Source of the DNA: an uncultured Bacteroidota bacterium
GTDB lineage: Bacteria > Bacteroidota > Bacteroidia > Bacteroidales > P3
Length of the DNA: 64,000 nt
Reading direction: 5' to 3'
Assembly: GCA_902771735.1 (NCBI GenBank)
Contig: CACXXO010000003.1
Coordinates: forward strand, 51,137 to 115,136
Positions 54,323-63,235 of the stretch are shown in pieces. The notes under the pieces were generated by a model. It did not search any database. It was not told the origin of the DNA and saw only the letters and a list, made by a program, of their open reading frames with translations. The position numbers and the translations under genes are program-made. Position 1 is the stretch's first letter. Each line of letters opens with the position of its first letter.

Positions 54323-55531
54323 TCAGTCGTCCAGCGCCAATCCGCCTAGCGAGGTCTCTTTGTAGAGGCTGGGGAGGTCGTGGCCGGTGAGCTTCATGGT
54401 CTTCACCACCTTGTCGAAGCTGATGATGTGGCGGCCGTCGCTCATCATGGCGTAGATGTTGATGTCCAGCGCGCGGAGGGCAGCCATGGCGTTGCGCTCG
54501 ATGCAGGGAATCTGCACAAGGCCGCACAACGGGTCGCACGTCAGGCCCAGGTTGTGCTCCATGGCCATCTCGGCGGCATACTCTATCTGTTTGGGACTTC
54601 CGCCGAAGAGCTGGTTGCTGGCCACAGCGGCCATCACGCAGGCGCTGCCCACCTCGGCTTGGCACCCCGCTTCGGCACCGCTGATGGTGGCGTTGGTCTT
54701 GATGACATTGGCAAAGAGGCCCGCGGTGGCCATAGCGCGCAGTATCTCGCGGTCGGTGAAGCCATGGTTCTTCTTCAGGTGATACAACACCGCCGGCAGC
54801 ACGCCGCTGGAGCCGCAGGTGGGGGCGGTGACAATCTTGGCGCCGCAGGCGTTCTGCTCGCTGGTGGCCAGAGCATAGGCGATGACCAGAGCGCGACTCT
54901 GCAGCGAGGGCTTGAAGCCGCTGGCGCGCACATGATACTGGTGGGCCTTGGAGCGCAGGTGCAAGCCGCCGGCAATGACGCGGTCGTCCTGCAAGCCCTC
55001 TTCGATGGTATGCTGCATCTGCTGCCACATCTCTTCCAGATAAAACCAGAGCGACCCGTCCTCACACTGCTCCACATATTCCCAGAACGAAAGTCCTTCT
55101 TTATCGATATACTCCATGATGTCTTTCATGGTGTTGTGCGGATAGACCTCACCCTCGGGCGTGATGCCCAGCGGCACCTCGCCTTCCTCGGTGGACAGAT
55201 AGCCGCCACCGATGCTATAGACCAGCCAGCTGTCCTCTACCCCACCCTGCCCGTCGAGGGCTTCGAAGAGCATCCCGTTGGGGTGGAACGGCTTCACCAC
55301 ATCCGCCCGCCACACAATCTCCACCTCCTTGGGCGCCAAGCCACGGGCAATGGCCTGGTCGGTATGGTGCCCCTTGCCGGTGGCGGCCAGCGAGCCGTAG
55401 AGGGTGACGCGGTAGCGCACAGCGCTGGCCTTGGTGCGAGCAGCGAACATCTCGGCCGCACGATGGGGCCCCATGGTGTGGCTGCTGCTGGGGCCGAGGC
55501 CTATCTTGTATATCTTCTTTATCGTTTCCAT
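54323..55531 (-). CDS. sdaA: L-serine ammonia-lyase (iron-sulfur type)
   Basis: A 402-residue single-chain L-serine dehydratase that deaminates L-serine to pyruvate and ammonia using a 4Fe-4S cluster. The beta-domain opens KIGLGPSSSHTMGPHRA; the alpha-domain has APTCGSSGVLPAVLYH, SGAEAGCQAEVGSACVMAA and CDPLCGLVQIPCIERNA, supplying the cluster cysteines. Alpha and beta parts are fused, as usual in Bacteroidota. It is 37 bases downstream of the DUF4424-like gene on the same strand; the pairing has no obvious functional sense. Confidence 0.95.
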   Translation of the reverse strand: METIKKIYKIGLGPSSSHTMGPHRAAEMFAARTKASAVRYRVTLYGSLAATGKGHHTDQAIARGLAPKEVEIVWRADVVKPFHPNGMLFEALDGQGGVEDSWLVYSIGGGYLSTEEGEVPLGITPEGEVYPHNTMKDIMEYIDKEGLSFWEYVEQCEDGSLWFYLEEMWQQMQHTIEEGLQDDRVIAGGLHLRSKAHQYHVRASGFKPSLQSRALVIAYALATSEQNACGAKIVTAPTCGSSGVLPAVLYHLKKNHGFTDREILRAMATAGLFANVIKTNATISGAEAGCQAEVGSACVMAAVASNQLFGGSPKQIEYAAEMAMEHNLGLTCDPLCGLVQIPCIERNAMAALRALDINIYAMMSDGRHIISFDKVVKTMKLTGHDLPSLYKETSLGGLALDD

Positions 55532-55568
55532 TTTCTTTTTTTAGTAGTTATGTAGTCAAGCCAAATGT

Positions 55569-57092
55569 TCAATCTCCTAAAAGTATTATCTCCGACACGC
55601 AGAGGTCATTGTATTTCTTGCCGGGCTTGACGGCGGTGATGCGTATAGTAATCTCCTTGACCTTTTGGCGAAAGTCGGAATGCCACGGGTTTATATAATC
55701 AACGACAGGGAGCTTGATGGCGGCATCAGTGAGGCCCTGCCATGTAAAGTCTTTCGGCACACTGCCTTGCAACTCCTGCTGCCAGTTGGCGTCGGGGTAG
55801 AATATCTTTCTCTCGTCAACATACGGTTTACCGCTCAACTCACCACGTGTGCCGACGATGTAGTCGAGCGTGTCGATGCGGCTGTTGTTGAGCCATGTCT
55901 GGCGATCCTTGCAGTAGCCGTTGTACACCAGAGCGCCGTAGAGCATCACCGAGTCGAGGAACCTTATTGTGACATAAAGCGAGCCATCCCCGTCTGGCCG
56001 CAGCACGGCGGCGGTAGCGAGGTCCATGTCGCAGAGGTTTCCGGTGGGATATTTGGAATCTACGCCACTGAGCGTCACCGTGTAGCGGTCAGGGCTGATG
56101 CGCTGGCTGAGCAGCGTAGGCAGCTCCTCGTGGACCGACAATTCATTGGTGTAAGTGACCTCTAACGGCTCGGCTGCGGCAAGGTCGAAGTCGCGGGCCG
56201 TGTAGCGATAGCACTGGTTGCCCAGCGTCATGGGCAGCCCCTCGACCTTGACATCATAATCCTGCCAGGGATTGGCCCCCAGTTCGACGCTGAAGCGCTG
56301 CACGCGGCCGTCGCCCCAATAGGCGGCAGGTGAGAAATCGTAACGGAAAACACCCTGATTGTATGCAGAAGCGCGGAAGATACGCTGTCCCGTTCCAAGG
56401 CTCTGATAGCACGGATTTTCGATACGGTAGCGCACCTTGAGTTCCACCACCTTGCCGGCAGGGATGTCAAGCCGCACATAGTACCAGCGCCGATTGAGCG
56501 CCTGATTGTACCACAGCAGCTCATCGCCATACTTGTCGATAATCTGCCTCTCGCGGGCCGCCGTGTAGAAGTCGCCGGTGCTGTCGGGCGTGAGTAGCGG
56601 GTCGCTCTCCGGTAGGGTGCTGTCTCGGTCCCACATCACCTCTTTGATGATTTCATACTCATATACCGCCACCTGTCGACGAAGCGTCGTATCCCGGGAA
56701 CATTGCCACGGAAGCGACTGGCCGTCAAGCGCGAACATCACGTCGCGCACATAGCTGTCGCGCCAGCCATACTCTATGATGCCCTCCGAGTAGAAGTCGC
56801 GGTCCTCCCAATGCGCCGCACCGCTGCCCTGCCAGTCGACGGGGAAACCGTAGGGCAACTGGCGGAAGTCCTTGGCAGACTGGTTGTGAAGCAGGTAGCG
56901 CACCTCCACCTCGGTATATCCATCGCGCAGGGTGAAATGACATTGCTCGTCGAGCAACTTCACCTCCGGCACAAGTACCGCCACCGGTGTGCGCGCCAAC
57001 GTCAGCGCCGACCGCTCGGCCACAGGGTCGCCGTTGGCCCGCAGGACTGCACCAAACGACAGCAACACAAAGAGTATCAACGACTTTCTCAT
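55569..57092 (-). CDS. Secreted DUF4424-like protein
   Basis: A 507-residue exported protein (signal peptide FVLLSFGAVLRANG). The mature N-terminus NGDPVAERSALTLARTPVAV and strand-rich body (VEVRYLLHNQSAKDFRQLPYG) resemble DUF4424-type beta-sandwich proteins. Its C-terminal 170 residues hold beta segments but no enzymatic motif. The divergent gene at 57416 encodes a protein with a similar N-terminal domain. Promoter box at 57116-57123 on the minus strand. Function unknown. Confidence 0.72.
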   Translation of the reverse strand: MRKSLILFVLLSFGAVLRANGDPVAERSALTLARTPVAVLVPEVKLLDEQCHFTLRDGYTEVEVRYLLHNQSAKDFRQLPYGFPVDWQGSGAAHWEDRDFYSEGIIEYGWRDSYVRDVMFALDGQSLPWQCSRDTTLRRQVAVYEYEIIKEVMWDRDSTLPESDPLLTPDSTGDFYTAARERQIIDKYGDELLWYNQALNRRWYYVRLDIPAGKVVELKVRYRIENPCYQSLGTGQRIFRASAYNQGVFRYDFSPAAYWGDGRVQRFSVELGANPWQDYDVKVEGLPMTLGNQCYRYTARDFDLAAAEPLEVTYTNELSVHEELPTLLSQRISPDRYTVTLSGVDSKYPTGNLCDMDLATAAVLRPDGDGSLYVTIRFLDSVMLYGALVYNGYCKDRQTWLNNSRIDTLDYIVGTRGELSGKPYVDERKIFYPDANWQQELQGSVPKDFTWQGLTDAAIKLPVVDYINPWHSDFRQKVKEITIRITAVKPGKKYNDLCVSEIILLGD

Positions 57093-57115
57093 ATCTTGGA
57101 GCTATTATCAATTTG

Positions 57116-57123
57116 CAAATATA
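57116..57123 (-). promoter_or_regulatory. -7 box of the DUF4424-like gene
   Basis: The minus strand reads TATATTTG 23 bases before the ATG at 57092. Confidence 0.6.
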
Positions 57124-57180
57124 CAAAATAAAAAAACAACCCAAAAAAGCAGTTTGCAACAGGCTGATAATTAACACCAT

Positions 57181-57270
57181 CTCCCTACCAAGTCTTTCCC
57201 ATCTCCTTACCATCTCCTACCCATCTCCTACCACGGTAGGAGATGGTAGGGCGTTGGAAAGGTGATGACA
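57181..57270. repeat. Large intergenic palindrome, copy F (variant)
   Basis: Centre between 57233 and 57234. Twelve pairs from 57232/57235 to 57221/57246 follow one tip mismatch. At the tenth position from the centre the pair is T-A (57224/57243) where copies A to E have A-T, so both arms changed together. The left side repeats CATCTCC three times. GTTAATTTAAAC follows at 57291-57302. It lies in the divergent region between the DUF4424-like and YARHG/WG genes. Confidence 0.85.
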
Positions 57271-57380
57271 TGGTTAAGGTGTTAAATAATGTTAATTTAA
57301 ACATTCAGTGTAGAGAATCGGTAAATTTGATGTTATATTATATATGGTAAAAACATTCGATTGGCTTAAAAATTTTTTTT

Positions 57381-57388
57381 TATCTTTG
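57381..57388 (+). promoter_or_regulatory. -7 box of the YARHG/WG gene
   Basis: TATCTTTG at 57381-57388, 27 bases before the ATG; TTGG at 57361-57364 is a weak -33 element. Confidence 0.7.
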
Positions 57389-57415
57389 TATTGTTGTTTT
57401 AATATAGGATAGAAC

Positions 57416-59818
57416 ATGAAGACTCTGAAAATATGCATCTTAACGATATTTTGCATAGCTATGGCACTGCCCGCTGTGGCCAACGACGGCACCTACTACA
57501 CTCGTGGCAACCAGCTCATCCCCCTGCAGGAGACCAACATCAGCGTGAGGCGGGAGGTGCTGACCATCAGCCTCATGGACAACGGTTTCGCCCGTGTTGA
57601 CGTGCAGTACGAGTTCTGGAATCCCGGCGTCGCTAAGACAGTCACCATGGGCTTCGAGGCCGACCCTCCCTACAATTTCGACTATAAGTTCTACCCCGAC
57701 GGCCGCCATCCCAGCATCAGCCTTTTCACCGTGGAGATGAACGGCCGCACCCTCCCCTACCGCAATGCCGCCTGTGTGCTGGAAGAAAACCAGAATTGCA
57801 AACTACCCCTGCGGTATGTCGACACCACCAAGCGCTACTATGTCTTCGACAACAACCTCCTCTACGAGGATGACGGCCGCAACGAACCCACCGACTTCGA
57901 CGCCGGCCTTCCCTTCGCCTATGTCTACTATTTCGAAGCCGACTTCCAACCGGGCCTCAACCGCGTGCATCACAGCTATGTATACAAGATGTCCACCAAC
58001 GTGGGCAGCCCGTTCATAGTGGAATACAAGCTTACGCCTGCCGCCCGCTGGGCCGGAGGCAATATCGAAGACTTCACGCTGACCATCCGTGCCGACAGCA
58101 CAGCCAAGCACTTCTTTGTCTTCGACACACTGTTCGGCGATGCGTCGTTCGCCGTCAGCGAGGGCATGGGCAAGCTGCGCCGCTCAGAGCGTTACGGCAA
58201 CCCTACGGAGGTGAGCCTCCGCAACGGCGCCATCACGCTTCACCGCACCCACTTCGCCCCCAAGAGCGAACTGACCATCATGGCGGTGGGCATCGAAGGC
58301 CTCTATGTCGACAACAAGTGCATCACCGGTGGCTCCTACGACCGCTCCGCACGTATCGACTGGGGCCCCTACGAGGGTATGCAGTGGGTGCCCGCCAACA
58401 CGTCCTTCCGCCAGCGAGTGATGCACAACCTGCCCTATGCCCATCGCGGCCATGTTTTTGCAGACAAGAAGTTGAAAGCCTATTTCGAAAGTCTCTGGTG
58501 GTACATGCCCGACCCCTCCTACAAGGACGACACCGGCAACTTCACCGAGGTAGACTGGCAGTTTGTCAACTATAATGAAGATTTTTCGAAGGTACAAGGC
58601 AGTGCCGAGGCGCAAAGCAAGCAACGCATCGGACAACTGGCGAATCTCATCGCCCGCTATGGGAGCTTCACGTTTTATGCAGACTGCAATATGGCCGTCT
58701 TTTCCGACAGCACAGACCTGCAGGGAATTGCAAACCTTGACGGCATCGTGTTGCTGCCAGCACAATATAGGGTCTACCGGCAAATCATTGACGGCCATGA
58801 GTCTCCCTATTTTCTCATTATGGACCGAGAGAAGGTGGGCCTGCTCGACAAGGAGATGCGCTGGACGCTGCCTATGGAGTACGACAACAACTTCGATTGT
58901 ATGGAAGGATGCTATGCGCCATTTATCCACTGGTGGTTCTGGAATGGACAAGCCTGCCTCAGGAAAGACGGGAAGTATGGCATCGTGGATACAGCAGGGC
59001 GGATTGTCGTCCCCTTCACATCCGACGAGCCGTTTCCCCTCGACGATAAAGAAGAAATACCATTTCCACCCGACACCATTGAAGCAGAGCCACCTGTACC
59101 GCCGATAAGCGGTCCTTACGAACACACCTATCCCCTCTCGGAAGACCTCTTCGAGTTCTCCACCGGCAATCCCATCGACCGAAGCGACTATATCACCGGC
59201 TACGTAGACCGCTACGGCAACACCACCGCCACGCCCTCGCAGCTCGCCACCATGGAGAAATGGATAAAGGGAGTGGTGGAATATGACGTGAAAACCATTC
59301 CTGTGACAAGTGTTGTTCCTTTGGGGGAGGGAAAGAGTTCGTATGCCACGGTGTACGTCTGTTTGAGCAATGCCGACACCATCGGGCACCTCCTCGTTCC
59401 GCGGGAAGACACTTTGTCAATGTGGATTTTCAACAAGTGTGTATCGGAAGACCCCTGGGGCAATGCGGTGGACATCAGTACGAAACGGTACAATGCAGGT
59501 TTGGACGATGTCCGGCAAACAGAAACCCTTCTGCCCGAGGTGATGAAGAACGGTGTATTCCCCCAGCTTGGACAATGGTGCCATTACATTGGGAATCCCG
59601 ACAACTACACGAAATACGAACGGACATACGGTTTCTACTACAATGAAAAGGAAGAACGCTGTGCGTATATCCAGATGACACTCGACAAACCGCACTCACA
59701 TGACCATGTTGGGTTCAGTACCATGTGGGACGCCTGCGACACTGTCGTTTACATCAACCTCAACCTCGACAGCCGCAAGGTGATAAAAGCCTGCGCCAGT
59801 TCTTGCCAGTCATACTAA
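57416..59818 (+). CDS. Secreted protein with DUF4424-like, YARHG and WG elements
   Basis: An 800-residue exported protein. Signal peptide ends ALPAVAND. Residues about 25-280 are a beta-rich domain like the one in the divergent neighbour (VRREVLTISLMDNGFARVDV). Residues about 325-375 match a YARHG motif: NLPYAHRGHVFADKKLKAYF and WWYMPDPSY. Then come WG-type repeats (GLLDKEMRWTLPMEYD, YGIVDTAGRIVVPF). Residues 560-800 are unassigned. No catalytic motif. It looks like a surface or periplasmic binding protein built from modules. Confidence 0.72.
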   Translation: MKTLKICILTIFCIAMALPAVANDGTYYTRGNQLIPLQETNISVRREVLTISLMDNGFARVDVQYEFWNPGVAKTVTMGFEADPPYNFDYKFYPDGRHPSISLFTVEMNGRTLPYRNAACVLEENQNCKLPLRYVDTTKRYYVFDNNLLYEDDGRNEPTDFDAGLPFAYVYYFEADFQPGLNRVHHSYVYKMSTNVGSPFIVEYKLTPAARWAGGNIEDFTLTIRADSTAKHFFVFDTLFGDASFAVSEGMGKLRRSERYGNPTEVSLRNGAITLHRTHFAPKSELTIMAVGIEGLYVDNKCITGGSYDRSARIDWGPYEGMQWVPANTSFRQRVMHNLPYAHRGHVFADKKLKAYFESLWWYMPDPSYKDDTGNFTEVDWQFVNYNEDFSKVQGSAEAQSKQRIGQLANLIARYGSFTFYADCNMAVFSDSTDLQGIANLDGIVLLPAQYRVYRQIIDGHESPYFLIMDREKVGLLDKEMRWTLPMEYDNNFDCMEGCYAPFIHWWFWNGQACLRKDGKYGIVDTAGRIVVPFTSDEPFPLDDKEEIPFPPDTIEAEPPVPPISGPYEHTYPLSEDLFEFSTGNPIDRSDYITGYVDRYGNTTATPSQLATMEKWIKGVVEYDVKTIPVTSVVPLGEGKSSYATVYVCLSNADTIGHLLVPREDTLSMWIFNKCVSEDPWGNAVDISTKRYNAGLDDVRQTETLLPEVMKNGVFPQLGQWCHYIGNPDNYTKYERTYGFYYNEKEERCAYIQMTLDKPHSHDHVGFSTMWDACDTVVYINLNLDSRKVIKACASSCQSY

Positions 59819-59826
59819 AAAAAGAA

Positions 59827-59853
59827 GAAGCGCATACGTGGTGTATGCGCTTC
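59827..59853. terminator. Bidirectional intrinsic terminator
   Basis: An 11-bp perfect stem (59827-59837 with 59843-59853) with a 5-base loop, between the convergent YARHG/WG gene and rplY. A-rich sequence lies to the left. Confidence 0.82.
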
Positions 59854-59878
59854 AATTCGATAGAATCGTAAGATAGAC

Positions 59879-60466
59879 TTACTCGGCAGCGGCCTCGCCT
59901 TCGCCTTCGTCGGAGGTGGCGCTGGCGCGGGTGCTGAGGACGTTGACGACCTCGGCGCTCTTCGGGTTGAGGATGGTGTAGTTCTCGGCGGCGATATCCT
60001 GGACGCGGATGCGCTGGTTGACATCGAGGTTGGTGACGTCGAGGAGCACCTCGCTGGGCATGTTGGCAGGGATGGCCTTCACGTTGAGGCGTTTCTGCTT
60101 GTAAGCCAGCTTGCCGCCCTTCATGACCCCCTTCGAGGTGCCGGTGGTGTGGACGGGGATGGACATCACGACGGGCTTGTCGTCGGTCAGCTCGTAGAAG
60201 TCGGCATGATAGACGATCTCGGTCACGGGGTGGAAGTCGATGTCTTTCAGCATGGCCATGTGGTCGGTGCCGTTGATGGTGATTTTCTGGAAGCAGGGCT
60301 CGGGGTTGAACAGAATGCGCTGGAAGGCAGTCTGGTCAACGCTGAAGAGAATCTGCTCGCCTTTGCCGTACATGACACAAGGCACTTTGGCGTCGCGACG
60401 CAGAGCCTTAGCATCCTTTTTCCCTACGTTCTCGCGGAGAGAACCGCTCATTGATACTACTCTCAT
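59879..60466 (-). CDS. rplY: 50S ribosomal protein L25/general stress protein Ctc
   Basis: A 195-residue long-form bL25 (Ctc type), which binds 5S rRNA in the large subunit. The N-terminal L25 domain reads SLRENVGKKDAKALRRDAKV then CVMYGKGEQILFSVDQ; the C-terminal extension (GTSKGVMKGGKLAYKQKRL) is the TL5/Ctc domain, and it ends in an acidic tail (DEGEGEAAAE). It follows prs on the same strand with a 104-base gap, the usual prs-ctc pairing. Confidence 0.95.
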   Translation of the reverse strand: MRVVSMSGSLRENVGKKDAKALRRDAKVPCVMYGKGEQILFSVDQTAFQRILFNPEPCFQKITINGTDHMAMLKDIDFHPVTEIVYHADFYELTDDKPVVMSIPVHTTGTSKGVMKGGKLAYKQKRLNVKAIPANMPSEVLLDVTNLDVNQRIRVQDIAAENYTILNPKSAEVVNVLSTRASATSDEGEGEAAAE

Positions 60467-60570
60467 TGTTTTAAAGTTTTAATTTGTTAATAATTTGTTA
60501 ATCTATTTGTCAATGTGCCGACTGCGCAAGTGACCAACTCATTTACGCATTGACACATTCACGCATTCTT

Positions 60571-61557
60571 TTAATCGTTCATTCTTTTGATTACGCCCTT
60601 GTGGTGCAGGGTGGTCTCGTAGAGGTTGTCGAGACTCTCGTAGTTGACCACACGGCGGATGGCTTCGGCCAGCAGCCAGTCGCAGCTCAGTACGTGAATC
60701 TTGCTGCTCTCGCGCTTCAGCGGGATGGTATCGGTGACCACAAGTTCCTCAAGCTCGGAGGCTTCCACCTTCTCGATGGCGTTGCCACTGAGGACGGGGT
60801 GGGTAATCATGGCGCGGACGCTCTTGGCACCGCTTTCCTTGATGATGCCGGCGGCCTTGCAGATGGTGGTGCCGGTATCGATGATGTCGTCGAGCAGGAT
60901 GACGTGCTTGTCCTTCACGTCGCCGATAAGGCGCATCTCGCCAATCTCGTTGGGCTTGTTGCGATGCTTATAGCAGATGACAAAACTGTTGTTCAGCGTC
61001 TTGGCATACATGCCGGCACGTTTGCTGCCACCCATGTCGGGGCTGGCGAACATCACGTCGTTGATGTCGAATTTCTCGCGGATATAAGGCATGAAGAGCG
61101 AGGAGCCGTAGAGGTGGTCGACGGGGAGGGTGAAGAAGCCCTGGATCTGGTCGGCGTGGAGGTCCATCGTGATGACGCGGTCGACGCCGGCGGTGGTAAT
61201 CATGTCGGCGATGAGGCGCGAGGCGATGGGCACGTGGGGTTTGTCCTTGCGGTCCTGACGCGCGAAACCATAATAAGGAATCACGGCCACGATCTTCTGT
61301 GCGGAGGCGCGCTTGGCGGCGTCAATCATCATCAGAAGCTCGAAGAGGTTGTCCGTCGGCGGGATGGTGCTCTGGATGATGAACACGATACCACCGCGGA
61401 TGGTCTCCTCATAGGAAGGCTGAAATTCGCCGTCGGCGTACTGGAAAACCGTCGAATTGCCCAGCGGAATTCCATAGATTTCCGCCACGCGGCGTGCCAG
61501 GTTTTCGGTGGCGCGGCCAGCAAAAATGAACACCTTTTCAGAACGCATATCGCTCAT
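60571..61557 (-). CDS. prs: Ribose-phosphate pyrophosphokinase
   Basis: A 328-residue PRPP synthetase, class I, which makes PRPP from ribose 5-phosphate and ATP for nucleotide, histidine and tryptophan synthesis. The ATP loop and binding residues are seen in FARQDRKDKPHVPI, the catalytic His-Lys region in MDLHADQIQGFF, and the PRPP motif VILLDDIIDTGTTICKAA. Length is normal. It is the first gene of a prs-rplY unit. Confidence 0.97.
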   Translation of the reverse strand: MSDMRSEKVFIFAGRATENLARRVAEIYGIPLGNSTVFQYADGEFQPSYEETIRGGIVFIIQSTIPPTDNLFELLMMIDAAKRASAQKIVAVIPYYGFARQDRKDKPHVPIASRLIADMITTAGVDRVITMDLHADQIQGFFTLPVDHLYGSSLFMPYIREKFDINDVMFASPDMGGSKRAGMYAKTLNNSFVICYKHRNKPNEIGEMRLIGDVKDKHVILLDDIIDTGTTICKAAGIIKESGAKSVRAMITHPVLSGNAIEKVEASELEELVVTDTIPLKRESSKIHVLSCDWLLAEAIRRVVNYESLDNLYETTLHHKGVIKRMND

Positions 61558-61659
61558 TATTCTATTGATTTTTAATTGTATCGTTTATTTTTTTATTCAA
61601 TCTTAGTGACTGAAAACGAGTGCAAAAATACAAAAATTTATTGGTTCCACCAAAAAAAA

Positions 61660-61691
61660 TTTCTCCATATCGAAAAAAGTGTGTACTTTTG
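61660..61691 (+). promoter_or_regulatory. Promoter of tRNA-Leu
   Basis: TACTTTTG at 61684-61691, with TTTC at 61660-61663 in the -33 position. Bases 61670-61697 equal 39803-39830, the tRNA-Ser promoter core. Confidence 0.78.
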
Positions 61692-61774
61692 CACCCGATT
61701 TCACGGAGAGAAAGAGTGATGCAAGAGGAAGAAACAACTCTTAATTCTTAACTCTTGACTCATAACTGAAACAA

Positions 61775-61860
61775 GCCCTGGTGGTGGAATGGTAGACACG
61801 GTAGACTCAAAATCTGCTGCTCGCAAGGGCGTGAGGGTTCAAGTCCCTCCCGGGGTACCA
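61775..61860 (+). tRNA. tRNA-Leu(CAA)
   Basis: Acceptor GCCCTGG pairs with CCGGGGT (two wobbles), the CCA is encoded, anticodon loop CTCAAAA gives anticodon CAA (reads UUG), and the variable arm and T-arm AGGGTTCAAGTCCCT are normal for leucine. Prophage-like genes follow, so it may be an integration site. Confidence 0.95.
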
Positions 61861-61890
61861 AGAGCGCTGATATTCAGCGCTCTAACTTTT
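61861..61890 (+). terminator. Terminator after tRNA-Leu
   Basis: A 10-bp perfect stem AGAGCGCTGA/TCAGCGCTCT (61861-61870 with 61874-61883), loop TAT, then AACTTTTTT. Confidence 0.88.
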
Positions 61891-61986
61891 TTCCAGATTT
61901 ACTCGCGCAAAACTCGCGCATTTTTTCCAATGTTTTGTGATTGGAGGTTTTACAAAGTGAAATTTTTTCACATCAAAAAAAGTTTG

Positions 61987-62145
61987 TACCTTTGCAAATT
62001 GAAAATTGTTTCTGGGTGTACCGAAAGGAGCCTGGAAAGCCAGGAGAAAAGGTTGGCTTTCGCCGCCGAAAATCCACTGAGCAGAATTGCGGTTTTAGTC
62101 CGAAGCTCAACAAAAGAGGGGATGCAATTGCACCCCCTTTTGTTA
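61987..62145 (+). ncRNA. Candidate small RNA
   Basis: A TACCTTTG box at 61987-61994 predicts a transcript from about 62001. It would contain the hairpin CCTGG-AAAG-CCAGG and end in a stem at 62112-62141 (AAAAG, GGGG paired with CCCC, CTTTT, with TGCA/TGCA at the tip). No convincing coding frame or start signal exists here. I recognise no known RNA family; a remnant of the adjacent element is equally possible. The U-tract after the end is weak. Confidence 0.35.
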
Positions 62146-62166
62146 TATATATTGTACAAAGACTGG

Positions 62167-62787
62167 CTACACCCAGCCAATCTTCGGAGCCTCGCACACC
62201 TCTTTCTTGAAAACAAACCAAGCATAACTGACCGCGCTGCCGCCACCCTCCTTCATACGCAGAAAGTTGCCGTTCTTGGCACACAGCAGCCGGTCGGTGA
62301 ACTGGAACACATTGTGGAGATAGCCCTTCTTGAAGAGCCTCTCATACCTCCCCTTGCCCTCCAGGGCCGTAGTCTTCAAAAGGAAGATGGCCGGACAGCC
62401 CTTGGGCAGCACATCCAGCGAATGCTCGATAAACTCTGTGGCGTATTTGTACGGTGGATTGGTGAGGATGCAGCAGTCGCCGTCACAAATATTGGGATAA
62501 GCCATCTCTTGTAGGAAGTCCATACGCACATGGCCATAGCCACGGTCGGCGAGGTCGGAGCTGAACACCGTCCTCCCCTTCTCGATGAGACGCTTGCTCA
62601 AATGGCCTGCGCCGCAGGCACATTCCCACACATTCTGCGGCACGTCATACACCTCCAGCAGCCGGTCGATGGCCACAGGATCTGTCGCGTAATAATCTCC
62701 GTCGGCACGTTCCGAAAGCGTGTGGTTGGATGCGCCGAGTGTCTTATAGACGGAATGGTATCCGCCAGTCCAGTCCTTGCCGCTCAT
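62167..62787 (-). CDS. Adenine-specific DNA methyltransferase, prophage type
   Basis: A 206-residue SAM-dependent methyltransferase. Motif I is VWECACGAGHLSKRL, motif IV is CCILTNPPYKYATEF (NPPY, typical for N6-adenine or N4-cytosine). There is no separate target-recognition domain, as is usual for small phage-encoded orphan methyltransferases. The recognition site cannot be predicted. Its start overlaps the stop of the upstream gene (62784-62787), so the two are coupled. No matching restriction enzyme is seen. Confidence 0.85.
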   Translation of the reverse strand: MSGKDWTGGYHSVYKTLGASNHTLSERADGDYYATDPVAIDRLLEVYDVPQNVWECACGAGHLSKRLIEKGRTVFSSDLADRGYGHVRMDFLQEMAYPNICDGDCCILTNPPYKYATEFIEHSLDVLPKGCPAIFLLKTTALEGKGRYERLFKKGYLHNVFQFTDRLLCAKNGNFLRMKEGGGSAVSYAWFVFKKEVCEAPKIGWV

Positions 62788-63176
62788 TTCCCGAACCTCC
62801 TTTTAATGAACTTCAACACCAACTTGCCTATCAGATATACAATGACAGCCCATCCGATGTAGATGAGGGTCTGCTGTAGCCACGACAGTTCCTTCTCCAC
62901 CTCTTTGACCACAGTCTTCGGCACCTCGATCGGCACCTCCTCCTTCATCCTCAACGTGTCGTGCAGCCATTCCACATGGCTCTCAAAGATGCTGTCGTGG
63001 ATGAAGACGGTGTCGCCGTTGATGGTACGTGTGTGCCAGCGGTCTATATAGGTGCTGTCATGCACCTCGCGCACGGTGTAGGTGGTATCGTGGATGGGGA
63101 TATACTCCGTCTGCTTGCAAGACGAAAGGGCGCATAAAAGGGCGCACAAAACAATTAGTTTTATATTCAATCTCAT
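62784..63176 (-). CDS. Probable unimolecular spanin-like lipoprotein
   Basis: A 130-residue protein with a lipoprotein signal peptide (IVLCALLCALSSC) at the N-terminus and a C-terminal membrane helix (LIYIGWAVIVYLIGKLVL) followed by a basic tail. The middle is periplasmic and rich in Asp/Thr/His repeats (VREVHDSTYIDRW). This is the layout of u-spanins, the phage proteins that fuse inner and outer membranes in lysis. I chose the ATG at 63176. It is also compatible with an unrelated two-anchor lipoprotein; the identification is by architecture only. Confidence 0.65.
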   Translation of the reverse strand: MRLNIKLIVLCALLCALSSCKQTEYIPIHDTTYTVREVHDSTYIDRWHTRTINGDTVFIHDSIFESHVEWLHDTLRMKEEVPIEVPKTVVKEVEKELSWLQQTLIYIGWAVIVYLIGKLVLKFIKRRFGK

Positions 63177-63235
63177 AATTCTCAATGTATTAAAATGGCA
63201 CATAAATCATTTTCGTGACCTCACGAAAATGATAG

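Noticed and set aside
60467-60570. Riboswitch or ribosomal-protein leader in the prs-rplY gap
   Set aside because: The 104-base region has no conserved aptamer or strong stem that I can recognise.
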